Assembly: GCF_900101115.1 (NCBI RefSeq)
Contig: NZ_FNFU01000002.1
Location: 1-64,000, forward strand
Length of the DNA: 64,000 nucleotides
Direction of reading: 5' to 3'
Source of the DNA: Cryobacterium psychrotolerans
GTDB lineage: Bacteria > Actinomycetota > Actinomycetes > Actinomycetales > Microbacteriaceae
Of this stretch, positions 17,220 through 26,525 are shown piece by piece. The notes under the pieces are model-generated. The model made no database searches. It was not told where the DNA came from and worked only from the letters and a program-made list of their open reading frames with translations. The position numbers were made by a program, and so were the translations under genes. Within the stretch, counting starts at the first letter, position 1, and every line of letters starts with the position of its first letter.

Positions 17220-18452
17220 TTGCGCAAGAAGATTGCCGTCAGTGCCCTCGCGACCGTTGCCATCATCGGCTTCACTGCCCCCGCAGCGTTCGCCGCGAGC
17301 GGCCCAATCGATTTCACCCCCATCGCCGGATCCGCCTACGGCCAGGCGAGCTCCGACTGGACCGAGCCGTACGTCGTTCCGGAGGGCTACAGCCAGAGCC
17401 TCGTCAGCGACGAGACCGGGCTGGATGTCTACCCGGGCGTCGACGACCTGCACGACATGAACACCCAGAACGAGACCGGACCCGAGGCCGGCCGCTACCT
17501 GTTCAACACCTACGAGGTGAGCGCGAACGGCGCGGTCGGGGTGACCGACCTCACGACCGGCAAATCGAAGGTCATCGCCCAGCGCGCGGACTGGAACCGT
17601 CTCGACGGCATCGTCTGGACCCCCTGGGGCAGCCTTCTCGTCACCGAGGAGACCGAGGGAGGCAGGGTCTTCGAGGTGTTCCTCGACAAGGAGGACCCGA
17701 CCAAGGTCGATCGAATCGAAGAGCGCGGCGAACTCGGAGCCCTGCGTCACGAGGGCATCGGTGTCGCGTCCGACGGCTCGGTTTTCGTCATCGACGAACT
17801 CAACGGCGGGTCGATCTACAAGTTCGTGCCCACGACCCGCGGTGACCTCTCGCAGGGCCGCCTGTACGCCCTCAAGCTCACCGGCTTGACGGATGCGGCC
17901 CAGAAGTGGAACTCTGCGACGTTTGCCGACAAGGTGGGCGCGTTCGAGTGGGTCGCGCTCGACCAGAACCTGGTCCGCACCGACGGGGATGCCGCGTCGA
18001 ACGCCGCGAACGCAACCGAGTTCGGTCGCCCGGAGGACGTGCAGGTCATCGGCCAGACCCTCTACGTGGCGAACACGTCCGAGGACCGCGTGGTTGCGAT
18101 CGACCTGAAGAAGCTCACCGTGAGCAGCTTCGTGCAGGCCGGCGTCAACGTCCCGGTCGAGAACAAGGCAGCCGGCGTGACCGGGCTCAACAGCCCCGAC
18201 AACCTGGCCGCCGGCCCCGACGGTGCGCTCTGGATCGTCGAGGACAACGATTTCAGCGACGTCTACCGGGCCGGCAAGGACCTGGACAAGGACGGCTCGG
18301 CCGACAGCGTCGAACTCTTCGCCTCGCTGAAGGATGAGCACGCCGAGACCACCGGCATCTACTTCGGCAAGAACCCGAAGGAGCTGTTCGTGTCGGTGCA
18401 GCACCCCGACAAGGAGCTGGCCGACGGCATCTGGAAGATCACCCGCGACTAG
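17220..18452 (+). CDS. Secreted PhoX-like (DUF839) protein, possible alkaline phosphatase
   Basis: 410 residues. The Sec signal peptide (MRKKIAVSALATVAIIGF ... AFAA) is clear. The mature protein shows the DUF839/PhoX beta-propeller pattern: VPEGYSQSLVSDET, HDMNTQNETGPEAGRYLFNT, RLDGIVWTPWGSLLVTEE, ALRHEGIGVASDGSVFVIDE and the late blocks ARPEDVQ-like and LNSPDNLAAGPDGALWIVED. PhoX enzymes are Ca2+/Fe3+-dependent phosphatases, but several DUF839 proteins have no shown activity. TTG 17220 is strongly supported by AAAGGAG at 17206-17212. A strong terminator follows. Confidence 0.8.
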   Translation: MRKKIAVSALATVAIIGFTAPAAFAASGPIDFTPIAGSAYGQASSDWTEPYVVPEGYSQSLVSDETGLDVYPGVDDLHDMNTQNETGPEAGRYLFNTYEVSANGAVGVTDLTTGKSKVIAQRADWNRLDGIVWTPWGSLLVTEETEGGRVFEVFLDKEDPTKVDRIEERGELGALRHEGIGVASDGSVFVIDELNGGSIYKFVPTTRGDLSQGRLYALKLTGLTDAAQKWNSATFADKVGAFEWVALDQNLVRTDGDAASNAANATEFGRPEDVQVIGQTLYVANTSEDRVVAIDLKKLTVSSFVQAGVNVPVENKAAGVTGLNSPDNLAAGPDGALWIVEDNDFSDVYRAGKDLDKDGSADSVELFASLKDEHAETTGIYFGKNPKELFVSVQHPDKELADGIWKITRD

Positions 18453-18468
18453 CGCTGAACGATCCGCC

Positions 18469-18508
18469 GACAGGGGCGGCGAGGCCGACCGGCCTCGCCG
18501 CCCCTGTC
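18469..18508 (+). terminator. Terminator hairpin after the PhoX-like gene
   Basis: GACAGGGGCGGCGAGGCCG (18469-18487) pairs perfectly with CGGCCTCGCCGCCCCTGTC (18490-18508), 19 bp with a 2-nt loop. No U-tract follows. Confidence 0.8.
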
Positions 18509-18567
18509 GCATGATTGCCCGGAGTAGGATGCGCATGCGCATTTTGCCGGGCGGACGGAGGCCTCGA

Positions 18568-19851
18568 GTGAAGTCGGGAGCCCCGCAGTGGACGGCCTGG
18601 CAGGTTGTGGTCGGATTCGGCGCGATCAGCCTCATGGTCGACGTGGTCGCCGACGGCGCGCGCTCCGTTGCCGGCCCGTTGCTCGGCGAGCTCGGGGCCA
18701 CGGCCCTGGTCGTTGGCCTGGTGACCGGCGCGGCCGAGGCCCTCGGTTACACCCTGCGGCTGGCCACCGGCCCCCTGGTCGATCGCACCGGCCGATACTG
18801 GGGTTTCACGATCGTCGGATACGCCGTGACCGGGCTGAGTGTGCCCCTCCTCGCGTTCACCCCGTTCCTGGGCGCGATCGGGCTCTCGGTGGCCGCCACG
18901 CTCATCCTGCTCGAGCGCACGGGCAAGGCTGTGCGCACCCCGGCCAAGACGGTCCTGCTCGGCTTCGCGGCCGGCGCCGTCGGCCGCGGGCGCGGGTTCG
19001 CCGTGCACAAGCTGTTCGACCAGCTCGGCGCTTTCGGCGGCCCACTGCTCGTCGCCGCTCTCATCGCCACGACCGGGAGCCTCTGGCCCGCGTTCGCGGC
19101 GCTATCGATTCCCGCAGTGCTCGCGTTCGCAATGTTGTTGTGGATGCGAAGCCGGGTGCCGGACCCGAGCGTGTACGAGCCCGGACAGGTCTCCGACGAG
19201 ACTGCGGTTGCCGGGCGGGAGGACGAAACCGAGGCCACGGTGCGTGGCGGGGCCGCGGCACCCGTCGGGAGCGCCGGGCAGGACGGCCTGCCGCTCACCT
19301 TCCTGCTCTTCTCCGTCTCGACCGGATTGATCATGTTCGGGCTGGTGGGCTTCGGCGTCATCTCGTTCCATCTCATCGACTCGGACCTGGTCGAGCTCGC
19401 CGCTGTGCCGCTGGTGTTCGCGGCCGGTACGCTCGCCGCCGCGGCGGCGGCCCTCGGCAGCGGCTGGGCCTACGACCACATCGGTGGAGCGGTGCTGCTC
19501 GTTGTCCCGTTCCTCGTGGCGGGGGTCCCGGCGCTCTCGCTCTCCCCGACACTGGCGGGGGCGCTGCTCGGTGTGGTTCTCTGGGGTGCGGCCATGGGCG
19601 TCCAGGACTCGACGGTGAAGGCGCTGGTGGCCGATCTGGTGCCCTCGCCTCGGCGCGGCACCGCGTACGGGGTGTTCGCGGTGTTCCAGGGCGCCGGCGC
19701 CTTCGCGGGCGCCGCGTTCGCGGGCGCGCTCTACCCGGATGCGGCGCAGTTGAGCCTGATCACGGTGCCGGCGCAGGCGGTCGCCCTGGTGCTGCTCATC
19801 GCGGTGGTCCGACGCCAACGACGGCTGGCGAGGGTCCCCGCCCCGGACTGA
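18568..19851 (+). CDS. MFS transporter
   Basis: 427 residues, about 11-12 hydrophobic helices. The MFS loop 2-3 signature is present as RLATGPLVDRTGRYWGF (about residues 60-76), and a cytoplasmic charged loop lies near residues 195-235. The second half repeats the pattern (GSGWAYDHIGGAVLLV). GTG 18568 is preceded by ACGGAGG at 18555-18561, which rules out longer frame starts. Substrate unknown; drug, sugar or metabolite export are all possible. Confidence 0.85.
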   Translation: MKSGAPQWTAWQVVVGFGAISLMVDVVADGARSVAGPLLGELGATALVVGLVTGAAEALGYTLRLATGPLVDRTGRYWGFTIVGYAVTGLSVPLLAFTPFLGAIGLSVAATLILLERTGKAVRTPAKTVLLGFAAGAVGRGRGFAVHKLFDQLGAFGGPLLVAALIATTGSLWPAFAALSIPAVLAFAMLLWMRSRVPDPSVYEPGQVSDETAVAGREDETEATVRGGAAAPVGSAGQDGLPLTFLLFSVSTGLIMFGLVGFGVISFHLIDSDLVELAAVPLVFAAGTLAAAAAALGSGWAYDHIGGAVLLVVPFLVAGVPALSLSPTLAGALLGVVLWGAAMGVQDSTVKALVADLVPSPRRGTAYGVFAVFQGAGAFAGAAFAGALYPDAAQLSLITVPAQAVALVLLIAVVRRQRRLARVPAPD

Positions 19852-19893
19852 ATCCCACCGTGTCGGCGCAGTAGGATCGGGTGAGACCTGCCG

Positions 19894-20472
19894 ATGACAC
19901 ATTCGAAAGCCGCCCCGCCGCCCGTCAGACGCATTGTCGACGAAGGCCTGCTCATCGCGATTTCCGCGGTGCGCATGGCGGTGAAGAACGCCATCATCGT
20001 CGGTGCCCTGCGCGAGCACAACGACTACGATCCGGCCAGGTATGCCCGGGCGGCGCAGCACGAACTGCACGTGCTCGCACGCCAGAACGAGGAGTACGGC
20101 AAACGCGTGCGCGGGCTCAGGAAGGTGCTCGCCCGGTCCGGGCGGGTGCACCTGCTCACCGAAGACGAGCGAGCCGACATCAGTCAATTCGCGCTTCGGC
20201 GCCGTGTGCACAAGAAGCTCGCCCTCGCCCTGGACGCCGTGGCCGCCGATGACGCCCAGGTCGCCCGCATCGTTGAGGATGCCCGACAGGCCGCCAGCGC
20301 GGAGATCCGTGACGCAGTGTCCGCACGGCTCATCCGGCTGGCCATCGATCGGCGGGATCCCGACTACGAAGAGCGACGTGCCGAGCGCATCGAGGTGTTC
20401 AAGCTTGTGAACCTGGCCCTGCTGAAGGCGGCGCATTCCGCCCGGAACGGCACAGCCCACAACGAGTACTGA
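19894..20472 (+). CDS. Conserved hypothetical protein, charged and helical
   Basis: 192 residues, no signal peptide or membrane segment. It is rich in Arg, Ala and Glu with long predicted helices (YARAAQHELHVLARQNEEYG; VARIVEDARQAASAEIRDAV). I recognise the style from actinobacterial proteins without a known role and assign no function. The start ATG 19894 has no clear Shine-Dalgarno sequence. It lies 42 bp after the MFS gene in the same direction and is followed by a hairpin at 20475-20493, so it may be the last gene of that transcript. Confidence 0.6.
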   Translation: MTHSKAAPPPVRRIVDEGLLIAISAVRMAVKNAIIVGALREHNDYDPARYARAAQHELHVLARQNEEYGKRVRGLRKVLARSGRVHLLTEDERADISQFALRRRVHKKLALALDAVAADDAQVARIVEDARQAASAEIRDAVSARLIRLAIDRRDPDYEERRAERIEVFKLVNLALLKAAHSARNGTAHNEY

Positions 20473-20474
20473 CG

Positions 20475-20493
20475 CCGGCCGCATTGCGGCCGG
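20475..20493 (+). terminator. Hairpin after hypothetical gene
   Basis: CCGGCCGC and GCGGCCGG pair perfectly around a 3-nt loop, right after the stop codon. Short stem without a U-tract; likely terminator. Confidence 0.55.
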
Positions 20494-20599
20494 GACGCAT
20501 CGTCGCCAGGGGGCTTGCGGGGCGCGCAAACCGAGAGAATGCTGGGGGTGTTCCTCGGAATATTCACGAATCCATCGTGACTTTGATAGGAGGCACCTC

Positions 20600-21052
20600 A
20601 TGTTTAAATCCCCGAACCGCATCCTCGGGATCATCTTCGGAGCGGTCTATATCCTGGTCGGCCTGTGGGGCTTCACGGTGACCAGCACCGTCGGATTCAT
20701 GACGACGTCCGGCGAATTGCTCATCGGGGTCTTCGAGGTCAACCCGCTGCTCAACGTGGCCCACCTGATCCTGGGTGCCGCCCTGCTGATCGCTGGACTG
20801 GCCGGAGTGATGGCGGCGAAGATCGCCAACGGCACGGTCGGTGCGCTGCTTCTCGTCGTCGGCATCGTCGGGTTCTTCATTGTGGACACGACGATGAACG
20901 TCCTCGCCCTGAACACGGCCGACCACTACCTGCACCTGGTGAGCGCCGTTGTGCTGGTGGCGGTTGCACTGGCCGCGGAACGGACCCTGACGAGTGACGC
21001 GATGGCGCCCGCAGAGCAGCGCGCCCAACGCCGCACCAGCGACACCGACTAG
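20600..21052 (+). CDS. DUF4383 membrane protein
   Basis: 150 residues with four membrane helices (about residues 8-28, 50-70, 76-96, 108-125). Between helices 2 and 4 lie the family blocks NPLLNVAHLILGAALL and NTADHYLHLVSAVVLV, in which the histidines are typical of DUF4383. Function unknown; such proteins are common in soil actinobacteria and often stress-linked. RBS AGGAGG lies 8 bp before the ATG. The stop codon sits inside a 16-18 bp tandem repeat that continues to the convergent gene. Confidence 0.85.
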   Translation: MFKSPNRILGIIFGAVYILVGLWGFTVTSTVGFMTTSGELLIGVFEVNPLLNVAHLILGAALLIAGLAGVMAAKIANGTVGALLLVVGIVGFFIVDTTMNVLALNTADHYLHLVSAVVLVAVALAAERTLTSDAMAPAEQRAQRRTSDTD

Positions 21053-21089
21053 CCGATCGACACCGACTAACATCGACACCGACTAACTC
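21040..21089 (+). repeat. Tandem repeat of 16-18 bp x3 spanning the DUF4383 stop codon
   Basis: Copies of CGACACCGACTA(G/A) start at 21040, 21058 and 21074. The first contains the DUF4383 stop (GACACCGACTAG). The third ends on the stop of the convergent PIG-L gene. Confidence 0.85.
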
Positions 21090-21819
21090 AGAGCAGGCGC
21101 AAGCCGACGGATGTCGTGATCGGCTCCCTCTGCCCTCCGGAGTGCACGATGTCGGAACCGTGGACGGTGAGCTGGCTGGCGTGGCACCGCAAGGCCGCCG
21201 TCACGGTTCCGACGTGCGCGTCGAGGCCGAACCACTCGGTTTCGAGGCCGGGGGTGTGCACGATTTCGGCGAACGGGGTGCCGTGGGCTCGGGCGGCCGC
21301 CAGCGCGGCCTCGTGCATGCGCACGTGGTCGGGGTGGCCGTAGCCTCCGCCGCTGTCGTAGCTGATCACCAGTGTCGGGCGCAGGTGCGCGATGAGGGCG
21401 GCGACATCATCCGTCACCTCGCCCAGCGCCGTTCGCACCAGGGCGTCGTCGTCGGTGTCCTCCGCGGCTCCGGCGAGTCCGGGTCGGATCCAGGTCATTC
21501 CCGAATCGCGGTAGCGTCGAGGCGCGAGGCCGTCCGCGCGCGCCGGAGGATCGCCGAGCCAGAACCGCCGGGCGATGCCGAGGGTGTCCGCGGCACGCTG
21601 CAGTTCGCGTTCGCGTTCTCGGGTGAGCGCATCCGTGCCCGCGAGGGCCGACAGCGGCCCCCGCACCACTTCGCCTCGTTCGCCTCGCGTTGCGGTCAGC
21701 AGCGAAACCCTGGTGCCGCGCGTGACCAGCTCGGCGATGAGCACCCCCGTTGAAATCGTCTCGTCGTCGGGATGCGCGTGCACGAACAGAACCGACGGCG
21801 CGGCGTCGAGAATGCTCAT
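21088..21819 (-). CDS. PIG-L family deacetylase (MshB-like)
   Basis: 243 residues. The zinc and catalytic motif HAHPDDE is at residues 14-20 and the second metal motif GHPDHVRMH is near residue 150. After the first motif comes LLTATRGERGEVV, as in LmbE/MshB proteins. The family removes acetyl groups from N-acetylglucosaminyl compounds. Its ATG overlaps the stop of the MshA-like gene (ATGA), so the two are translated together. That pairing suggests deacetylation of the glucosaminyl product made by the partner, as in mycothiol synthesis; not proven. ATG 21819 is chosen because the longer frame runs into the upstream gene. Confidence 0.8.
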   Translation of the reverse strand: MSILDAAPSVLFVHAHPDDETISTGVLIAELVTRGTRVSLLTATRGERGEVVRGPLSALAGTDALTRERERELQRAADTLGIARRFWLGDPPARADGLAPRRYRDSGMTWIRPGLAGAAEDTDDDALVRTALGEVTDDVAALIAHLRPTLVISYDSGGGYGHPDHVRMHEAALAAARAHGTPFAEIVHTPGLETEWFGLDAHVGTVTAALRCHASQLTVHGSDIVHSGGQREPITTSVGLRLL

Positions 21820-23045
21820 GCGCGGGCGAGCGTGTGCCGCACGCTGGTCGGACCCGGCCGGAGGAGGGCGGCGTACACGGTCAGCAGGCCTTCGGCGGAA
21901 CGCAGCCAGTCGAAGTGTTCGGCGCGGTCGCGGGCGGCCAGGGACAGCCGCCGGGCCAGCCCCGGGTCCGCCAGGATCCTGGTGATGGCCTCGGCCCACG
22001 CGGCGGGGTCGCGCGACTCGACGACCAGGCCCGTCTCGCCGTTGACGACGGCTTCCCGCAGGCCCCCGGATGCCGCGGCGACGACGGGCACGCCACTCGC
22101 CGCGCCTTCCAGGGCAACGAGCCCGAACGTCTCAGAGTGCGAGGGGATGAGCACCACGCGGGCGCCGCGCAGCAGCGCCGCGAGGTCGGTGCGGGGCTGC
22201 GGGCCGACGAAGCGCACCCCGGCCCCGATCCCGCGGCCGGCGGCGAGCGCCCGGAGCTCCTCCACGTAGCCGTCGAAATCGGACGAGGCGTCGCCGGCGA
22301 TGACGAGTTCGGGCCGGAGAGGCTCCGGCACTGCCGCGATCGCTTCGATCGCGAGGTCAAGGCCCTTCAACGGCTGCAGGCGCGCGGCGACGACGGCGTA
22401 GCCGCGGCCGTGCGACGGTTCGACTGCCGGGCGGAACAGCGTGCCGTCCACCCCGGGCGGCACGACCGCGATGCGATCCGCTTCGCCGCCGAGGCGTTCC
22501 ACGACGGTCGCCGCCTCTGCGTCGCTGATCGCCACGACGGCATCCGACTCCCGGGCCAGCCAGGCCTCACCCATCATGCGCCCCGCGGATTCCGCGCGTT
22601 CGCCCCAGGACAGCGGCGTCGACTCGTCGGCGGCAATGCTGTGAAAGCTCTGCACATGCGGAATCCCGAGTTGGCGGGCGAGGGGGAGCGCCGCCATGCC
22701 CGAGAACCAGTGGTGCGAGTGGATGAGGTCGTACGGTCCCAGCGCGGCCATGCGTATCCGGAACTCATCGATGAACGCCTCATGGTCGCCCTTGGCCACC
22801 GGTTCGGCCGGTCCCGCGTCGAGGAAGCGCAGCGTGACCCCGGGCGTGAGCTGCTGGTCGCCCGGCGCCTCGAACGACGAACGGCGGGTGAGGATGTCGA
22901 CGGTGTGACCCAGCGACGCCATCGCCTCGGCCTGGTGGCGCACGACGACATTCATGCCGCCGGCATCGCCCGAGCCGGGCTCGGCGGCCGGCGAGGTGTG
23001 CAGGCTGACGAGTGCGATGCGCAAGGGAGCTGGGGAGTGGAGCAC
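21816..23045 (-). CDS. GT4 glycosyltransferase, MshA-like
   Basis: 409 residues. The N-terminal half carries PGSGDAGGMNVVVRHQAEAM, the signature region of MshA-type retaining transferases, then HSHHWFSGMAALPLA. The C-terminal half has the GT4 nucleotide-sugar site (VAARLQPLKGLDLAIEAI, SHSETFGLVALEGAASG with the EX7E pattern). MshA links GlcNAc to inositol-3-phosphate in mycothiol formation. Overlap with the MshB-like gene supports this, but other inositol- or glycan-linked roles remain possible. GTG 23045 is the likely start; the 110-bp gap to helD holds divergent promoters. Confidence 0.75.
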   Translation of the reverse strand: MLHSPAPLRIALVSLHTSPAAEPGSGDAGGMNVVVRHQAEAMASLGHTVDILTRRSSFEAPGDQQLTPGVTLRFLDAGPAEPVAKGDHEAFIDEFRIRMAALGPYDLIHSHHWFSGMAALPLARQLGIPHVQSFHSIAADESTPLSWGERAESAGRMMGEAWLARESDAVVAISDAEAATVVERLGGEADRIAVVPPGVDGTLFRPAVEPSHGRGYAVVAARLQPLKGLDLAIEAIAAVPEPLRPELVIAGDASSDFDGYVEELRALAAGRGIGAGVRFVGPQPRTDLAALLRGARVVLIPSHSETFGLVALEGAASGVPVVAAASGGLREAVVNGETGLVVESRDPAAWAEAITRILADPGLARRLSLAARDRAEHFDWLRSAEGLLTVYAALLRPGPTSVRHTLARA

Positions 23046-23155
23046 CCGGGAATCTTAACCGATGGGGGTGTGAATCACCCGGCCCGCAGAGGGGCTGTCC
23101 GGGGTTCGGCGCGAAGGCGAGTAAACTCAAAGGTTGGATTTGAAGGGGTGTGTGA

Positions 23156-25384
23156 GTGGTCGACCAGGAACTGCAGCGGGAACAGGACTATGTCGCGACG
23201 CTGTACGCGCGGCTGGACGCGTTGCAGCGTGAGGCCGAGCAGCAGCTCACGGCCGTGCGCATGCTCAATGTCGGCGGCAACCACCAGTCTCGTTCCGAGC
23301 GCGACACGTTCGCCCGCCTGTATGAAGACCGGATCGTGCAGCTGCGCGAGGTGGACGACCGCCTCGCCTTCGGCCGGCTGGAGACCGCACCCGACGAGAG
23401 CGGCGAACCGGTCTACCGCTACATCGGACGGGTCGGCCTGCGCGACGAAGACCTGAGCCCCCTGCTCCTGGACTGGCGCGTGCCGCAGGCGAGCGCGTTC
23501 TACCAGGCCACCGCCGCGACGCCGCTCGGGGCACGGGCCCGCCGCCACCTGCTGTCCAAGGGGCGCCGGATCATCCGGATCGAAGACGAGATCCTCGACG
23601 CCGAGCTGCTGGAGCGCGATGCGGCTTCGAACCACCAGGGCGAGGGTGCCCTGCTCGCCGCCCTGACCGCGCAGCGCACCGGGCACATGTCCGACATCGT
23701 CTCCACCATCCAGGCCGAGCAGGACCGGATCATCCGCTCCGACCTCAAGGGTGTCCTCGTCGTGCAAGGGGGGCCCGGCACCGGCAAGACCGCCGTGGCC
23801 CTGCACCGCGCGGCGTACCTGCTCTACACGCACCGCGATCGTCTGAAGAACTCCGGTGTGCTCATCGTCGGCCCGTCCCCGTCCTTCCTGCAGTACATCG
23901 AGGCCGTCCTGCCGTCGCTGGGCGAAACCGGCGTGGTACTGGCCTCGGTCGGCCAGCTCTACCCCGGCGTCGAGGCGACCCGCGAGGACGCCCCGGCCGT
24001 GGCCGCACTCAAGGGCCAGACCTTCATGGCGGATCTCATCGCCCGCGCGGTGAGATCCCGCCAGCGTGTGCCCGCAGCCCCGCAGCAGCTCATCGTCAAC
24101 GGCGACCGGCTGACCCTGCAGCCGCAGCTGATCGAGAACGCCATCCATCGCGCCCGGGTGGGCGGCAAGCCGCACAACGAAGCCCGCGTCGCCTTCGTGA
24201 AGAGCGCGCTGAACGCCCTCTCTCGCGAGTGGCTCGCGCAGCTGCAGGCGCAGGGCCGGTCGATGGACGACACAGACCTGCCCATGCTGCGCGAGGACCT
24301 CCGCCTGGCCGACGACGTGCGGGTGGCCCTGAACACGGCCTGGCTGCCGCTCACGCCGGAGAAGCTGCTGCAGGACCTGTACGCACGCCCGCAGTGGCTC
24401 GCCCAGCTGACCCCGCGCTGGAAGCCCGAGCAGCGCGCGCTCCTGCAACGCCCCCGCGACGCCGAGTTCACGATCGCCGACATCCCCCTGCTCGACGAGG
24501 CGGCCGAGTATCTCGGCGAGTACAACGTCGTCGACGCGGCCGCGAAGCGAGCGCAAAAGGAACAGCGGGCGCGCGACATCGAGAACGCCGAACTGGCCAT
24601 CTCGAACATGAAGGTGAAGGGGCTCGTCAACGCGAAGGCGCTCGCCGACAACTTCGCCGAACTGGGCGATCGGGCGACGACGGCGGAACGCGCCGCGCTG
24701 GACCGCAGCTGGACCTACGGCCATGTCGTGATCGACGAAGCCCAGGAGCTCTCTCCGATGCAGTGGCGGCTTGTCTTGCGCCGCGGTCCGCTCCGGTCGT
24801 TCACGATCGTCGGCGACATCGCCCAGGCGGCGTCGGCGGCGTCGGCCGGCAGCTGGAAGGACGCGCTCAGACCCGTCCTGCAGTCGTCGCTCGAAGCCGA
24901 CCGCTGGCGTCTCGAGGAGCTCACCGTGAACTACCGGACCCCGAGCCAGATCGCCCAGGTCGCCGAGACCGTGGCGATGGCGCACGACCTGCCGATCACG
25001 CCGTCCCGCGCGGTGCGCGCGAGCGAATGGCCGGTGGAGACGGTGACGGATGTCGCCGAGGCCATCCGTCGCGACCGCGCCCTCGAGGCCGGCGGGACCC
25101 TCGCGGTGATCGTCGTCGACGCCGCCATCGATGCCCTGCACGAAGCGCTGGCCGCCGAATTCGACGGCCTGGTGGGCCGCGGGCCGGCCGGCCTCACGCG
25201 CGACATCGCGCTGCTCACCCCGCGGGACGCCAAGGGGCTCGAGTTCGATGCGGTGATCGTGGTCGATCCGACGGCCATCGTCGCGGCATCCGAGCGCGGC
25301 GCCGGCGCCCTGTACGTGGCGATGACCCGGTCAACGCAACGCCTGTACCTGGTCTCCGACGGGCCGCTGCCGGCCGGTTTCTAG
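23156..25384 (+). CDS. helD: HelD-like RNA polymerase recycling ATPase (UvrD/Rep superfamily)
   Basis: 742 residues. A charged N-terminal coiled-coil arm (residues 1-60, QREQDYVATLYARLDALQRE) and the insert YRYIGRVGLRDEDLSPLLLD precede superfamily-1 motifs: Walker A GGPGTGKTAVALHRAAYLLY (about residue 204), Walker B VVIDEAQELSP (about 525), VNYRTPSQIA and YVAMTRSTQRLYLV at the end. This is the class II/actinobacterial HelD layout, which clears RNA polymerase from stalled complexes. GTG 23156 has GAAGGGG upstream. The stop shares the bases CTAG with the stop of the convergent kinase gene. Confidence 0.85.
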   Translation: MVDQELQREQDYVATLYARLDALQREAEQQLTAVRMLNVGGNHQSRSERDTFARLYEDRIVQLREVDDRLAFGRLETAPDESGEPVYRYIGRVGLRDEDLSPLLLDWRVPQASAFYQATAATPLGARARRHLLSKGRRIIRIEDEILDAELLERDAASNHQGEGALLAALTAQRTGHMSDIVSTIQAEQDRIIRSDLKGVLVVQGGPGTGKTAVALHRAAYLLYTHRDRLKNSGVLIVGPSPSFLQYIEAVLPSLGETGVVLASVGQLYPGVEATREDAPAVAALKGQTFMADLIARAVRSRQRVPAAPQQLIVNGDRLTLQPQLIENAIHRARVGGKPHNEARVAFVKSALNALSREWLAQLQAQGRSMDDTDLPMLREDLRLADDVRVALNTAWLPLTPEKLLQDLYARPQWLAQLTPRWKPEQRALLQRPRDAEFTIADIPLLDEAAEYLGEYNVVDAAAKRAQKEQRARDIENAELAISNMKVKGLVNAKALADNFAELGDRATTAERAALDRSWTYGHVVIDEAQELSPMQWRLVLRRGPLRSFTIVGDIAQAASAASAGSWKDALRPVLQSSLEADRWRLEELTVNYRTPSQIAQVAETVAMAHDLPITPSRAVRASEWPVETVTDVAEAIRRDRALEAGGTLAVIVVDAAIDALHEALAAEFDGLVGRGPAGLTRDIALLTPRDAKGLEFDAVIVVDPTAIVAASERGAGALYVAMTRSTQRLYLVSDGPLPAGF

Positions 25385-26361
25385 ACCGACTGGGCCGTCC
25401 GATCCGCCAGGGCAGCGAGTTCCGCTTCCAGGCGTTCGACGTCGTCCCGGTGGCACAGTTCGGTTCCCGGCGTCATCGTGGTGGCCGTTCCGGCGGCAAC
25501 GGCAGAGCGGAAGGCCGAATCCGGCTCATGACCCTGCGCCATCCGCAGCACGAACGCGCCGACGAAACTGTCGCCGGCCCCCACGGTGCTCCGCACGCGC
25601 ACGCGCGGCACGGGGAGACGGAGGATCCCGGTTGACGAGGCGAGCACGGCTCCCGCCGCACCCAGCGAGAGGGCGACGAATTCCGCCGAACCCTGGGCGA
25701 CGAGGGCGGAAGCCGCCTCGACCTGGCTCTGCTCGGAGTCGAGCGGCGCACCCATGTGCTCAGCCAGTTCGCGCCGGCTGGGTTTGACCAGGAACACTCC
25801 TTCCGCGAGGGCTTCGGCCAGCGCCGGACCGGAGGCATCCACCAGGCATCGCGCATCGCGTGCGCGAGCCAGGCTGGCCACCCGCGCGTAGAAATCGTGG
25901 GGAACCCCCGGCGGCAGGCTGCCGCTGGCGACCACGTACCCGGCCGCCGGGATCGCCTCCTCGACGGCCGCCAGGCAGGCACGCCACTCGGCTTCACTCA
26001 GCTCGGGCCCCTGCAGCACGAAGCGATACTGCTTGTCCGTGGACGACTCGTCCACCGTGAAGCTCTCTCGCGTGCTCCCGGCTATCGGCACCGCCACCGC
26101 CGGCACTCGTTCGGCTTCGATCAGCTGGCGGTAGGCCTCCCCGGTGGGACCGCCCACGGCATAGACCGCGAGCGCCTGCCCGCCGAGCCGCTGCACCACC
26201 CGGGCCACGTTGACCCCGCCGCCGCCCGGGTCGAGTCGGGTCGGGCCGCAGCGCAGCTTCTGGTCGTTGGTCACCTCGTCGATGGAGGTGCTGACGTCGA
26301 GGGCCGGGTTCACGGTGACGGTGAGGATCGGCCGCATCGACGTGGGCCAGGATGCAGCCAT
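25381..26361 (-). CDS. PfkB-family hexose kinase (1-phosphofructokinase/6-phosphofructokinase-2 type)
   Basis: 326 residues. It has the PfkB N-terminal substrate block DPGGGGVNVARVVQRLGG (about residues 45-62), VASGSLPPGVP, the LVKPSRRELAEHMG region and the catalytic GAGDSFVGAFV near residue 260. Enzymes with this pattern phosphorylate fructose-1-P, fructose-6-P or tagatose-6-P; adjacency gives no hint. ATG 26361 is preferred over the frame start at 26376 because GGAGG lies 8 bases upstream. Confidence 0.85.
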   Translation of the reverse strand: MAASWPTSMRPILTVTVNPALDVSTSIDEVTNDQKLRCGPTRLDPGGGGVNVARVVQRLGGQALAVYAVGGPTGEAYRQLIEAERVPAVAVPIAGSTRESFTVDESSTDKQYRFVLQGPELSEAEWRACLAAVEEAIPAAGYVVASGSLPPGVPHDFYARVASLARARDARCLVDASGPALAEALAEGVFLVKPSRRELAEHMGAPLDSEQSQVEAASALVAQGSAEFVALSLGAAGAVLASSTGILRLPVPRVRVRSTVGAGDSFVGAFVLRMAQGHEPDSAFRSAVAAGTATTMTPGTELCHRDDVERLEAELAALADRTAQSV

Positions 26362-26525
26362 GACCCGGTCCTCCATCCGTTTCGAGGGCTCCGGGATCGC
26401 GAGTCCAGCGCCCCATCAGTGTGCGAGCAAATCTCACCTTGGGGGATCGTGACGCCATCGTCAAGCCCCTTGTTCGCCTCATCGGCATCTTGTGTACTTG
26501 ATTTCACCAACAAACCGGAGGCGTC

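Noticed and set aside
23075-25141. 688-codon minus-strand frame opposite helD
   Set aside because: Composition mirrors the codon bias of helD; no recognisable domain or start signal.
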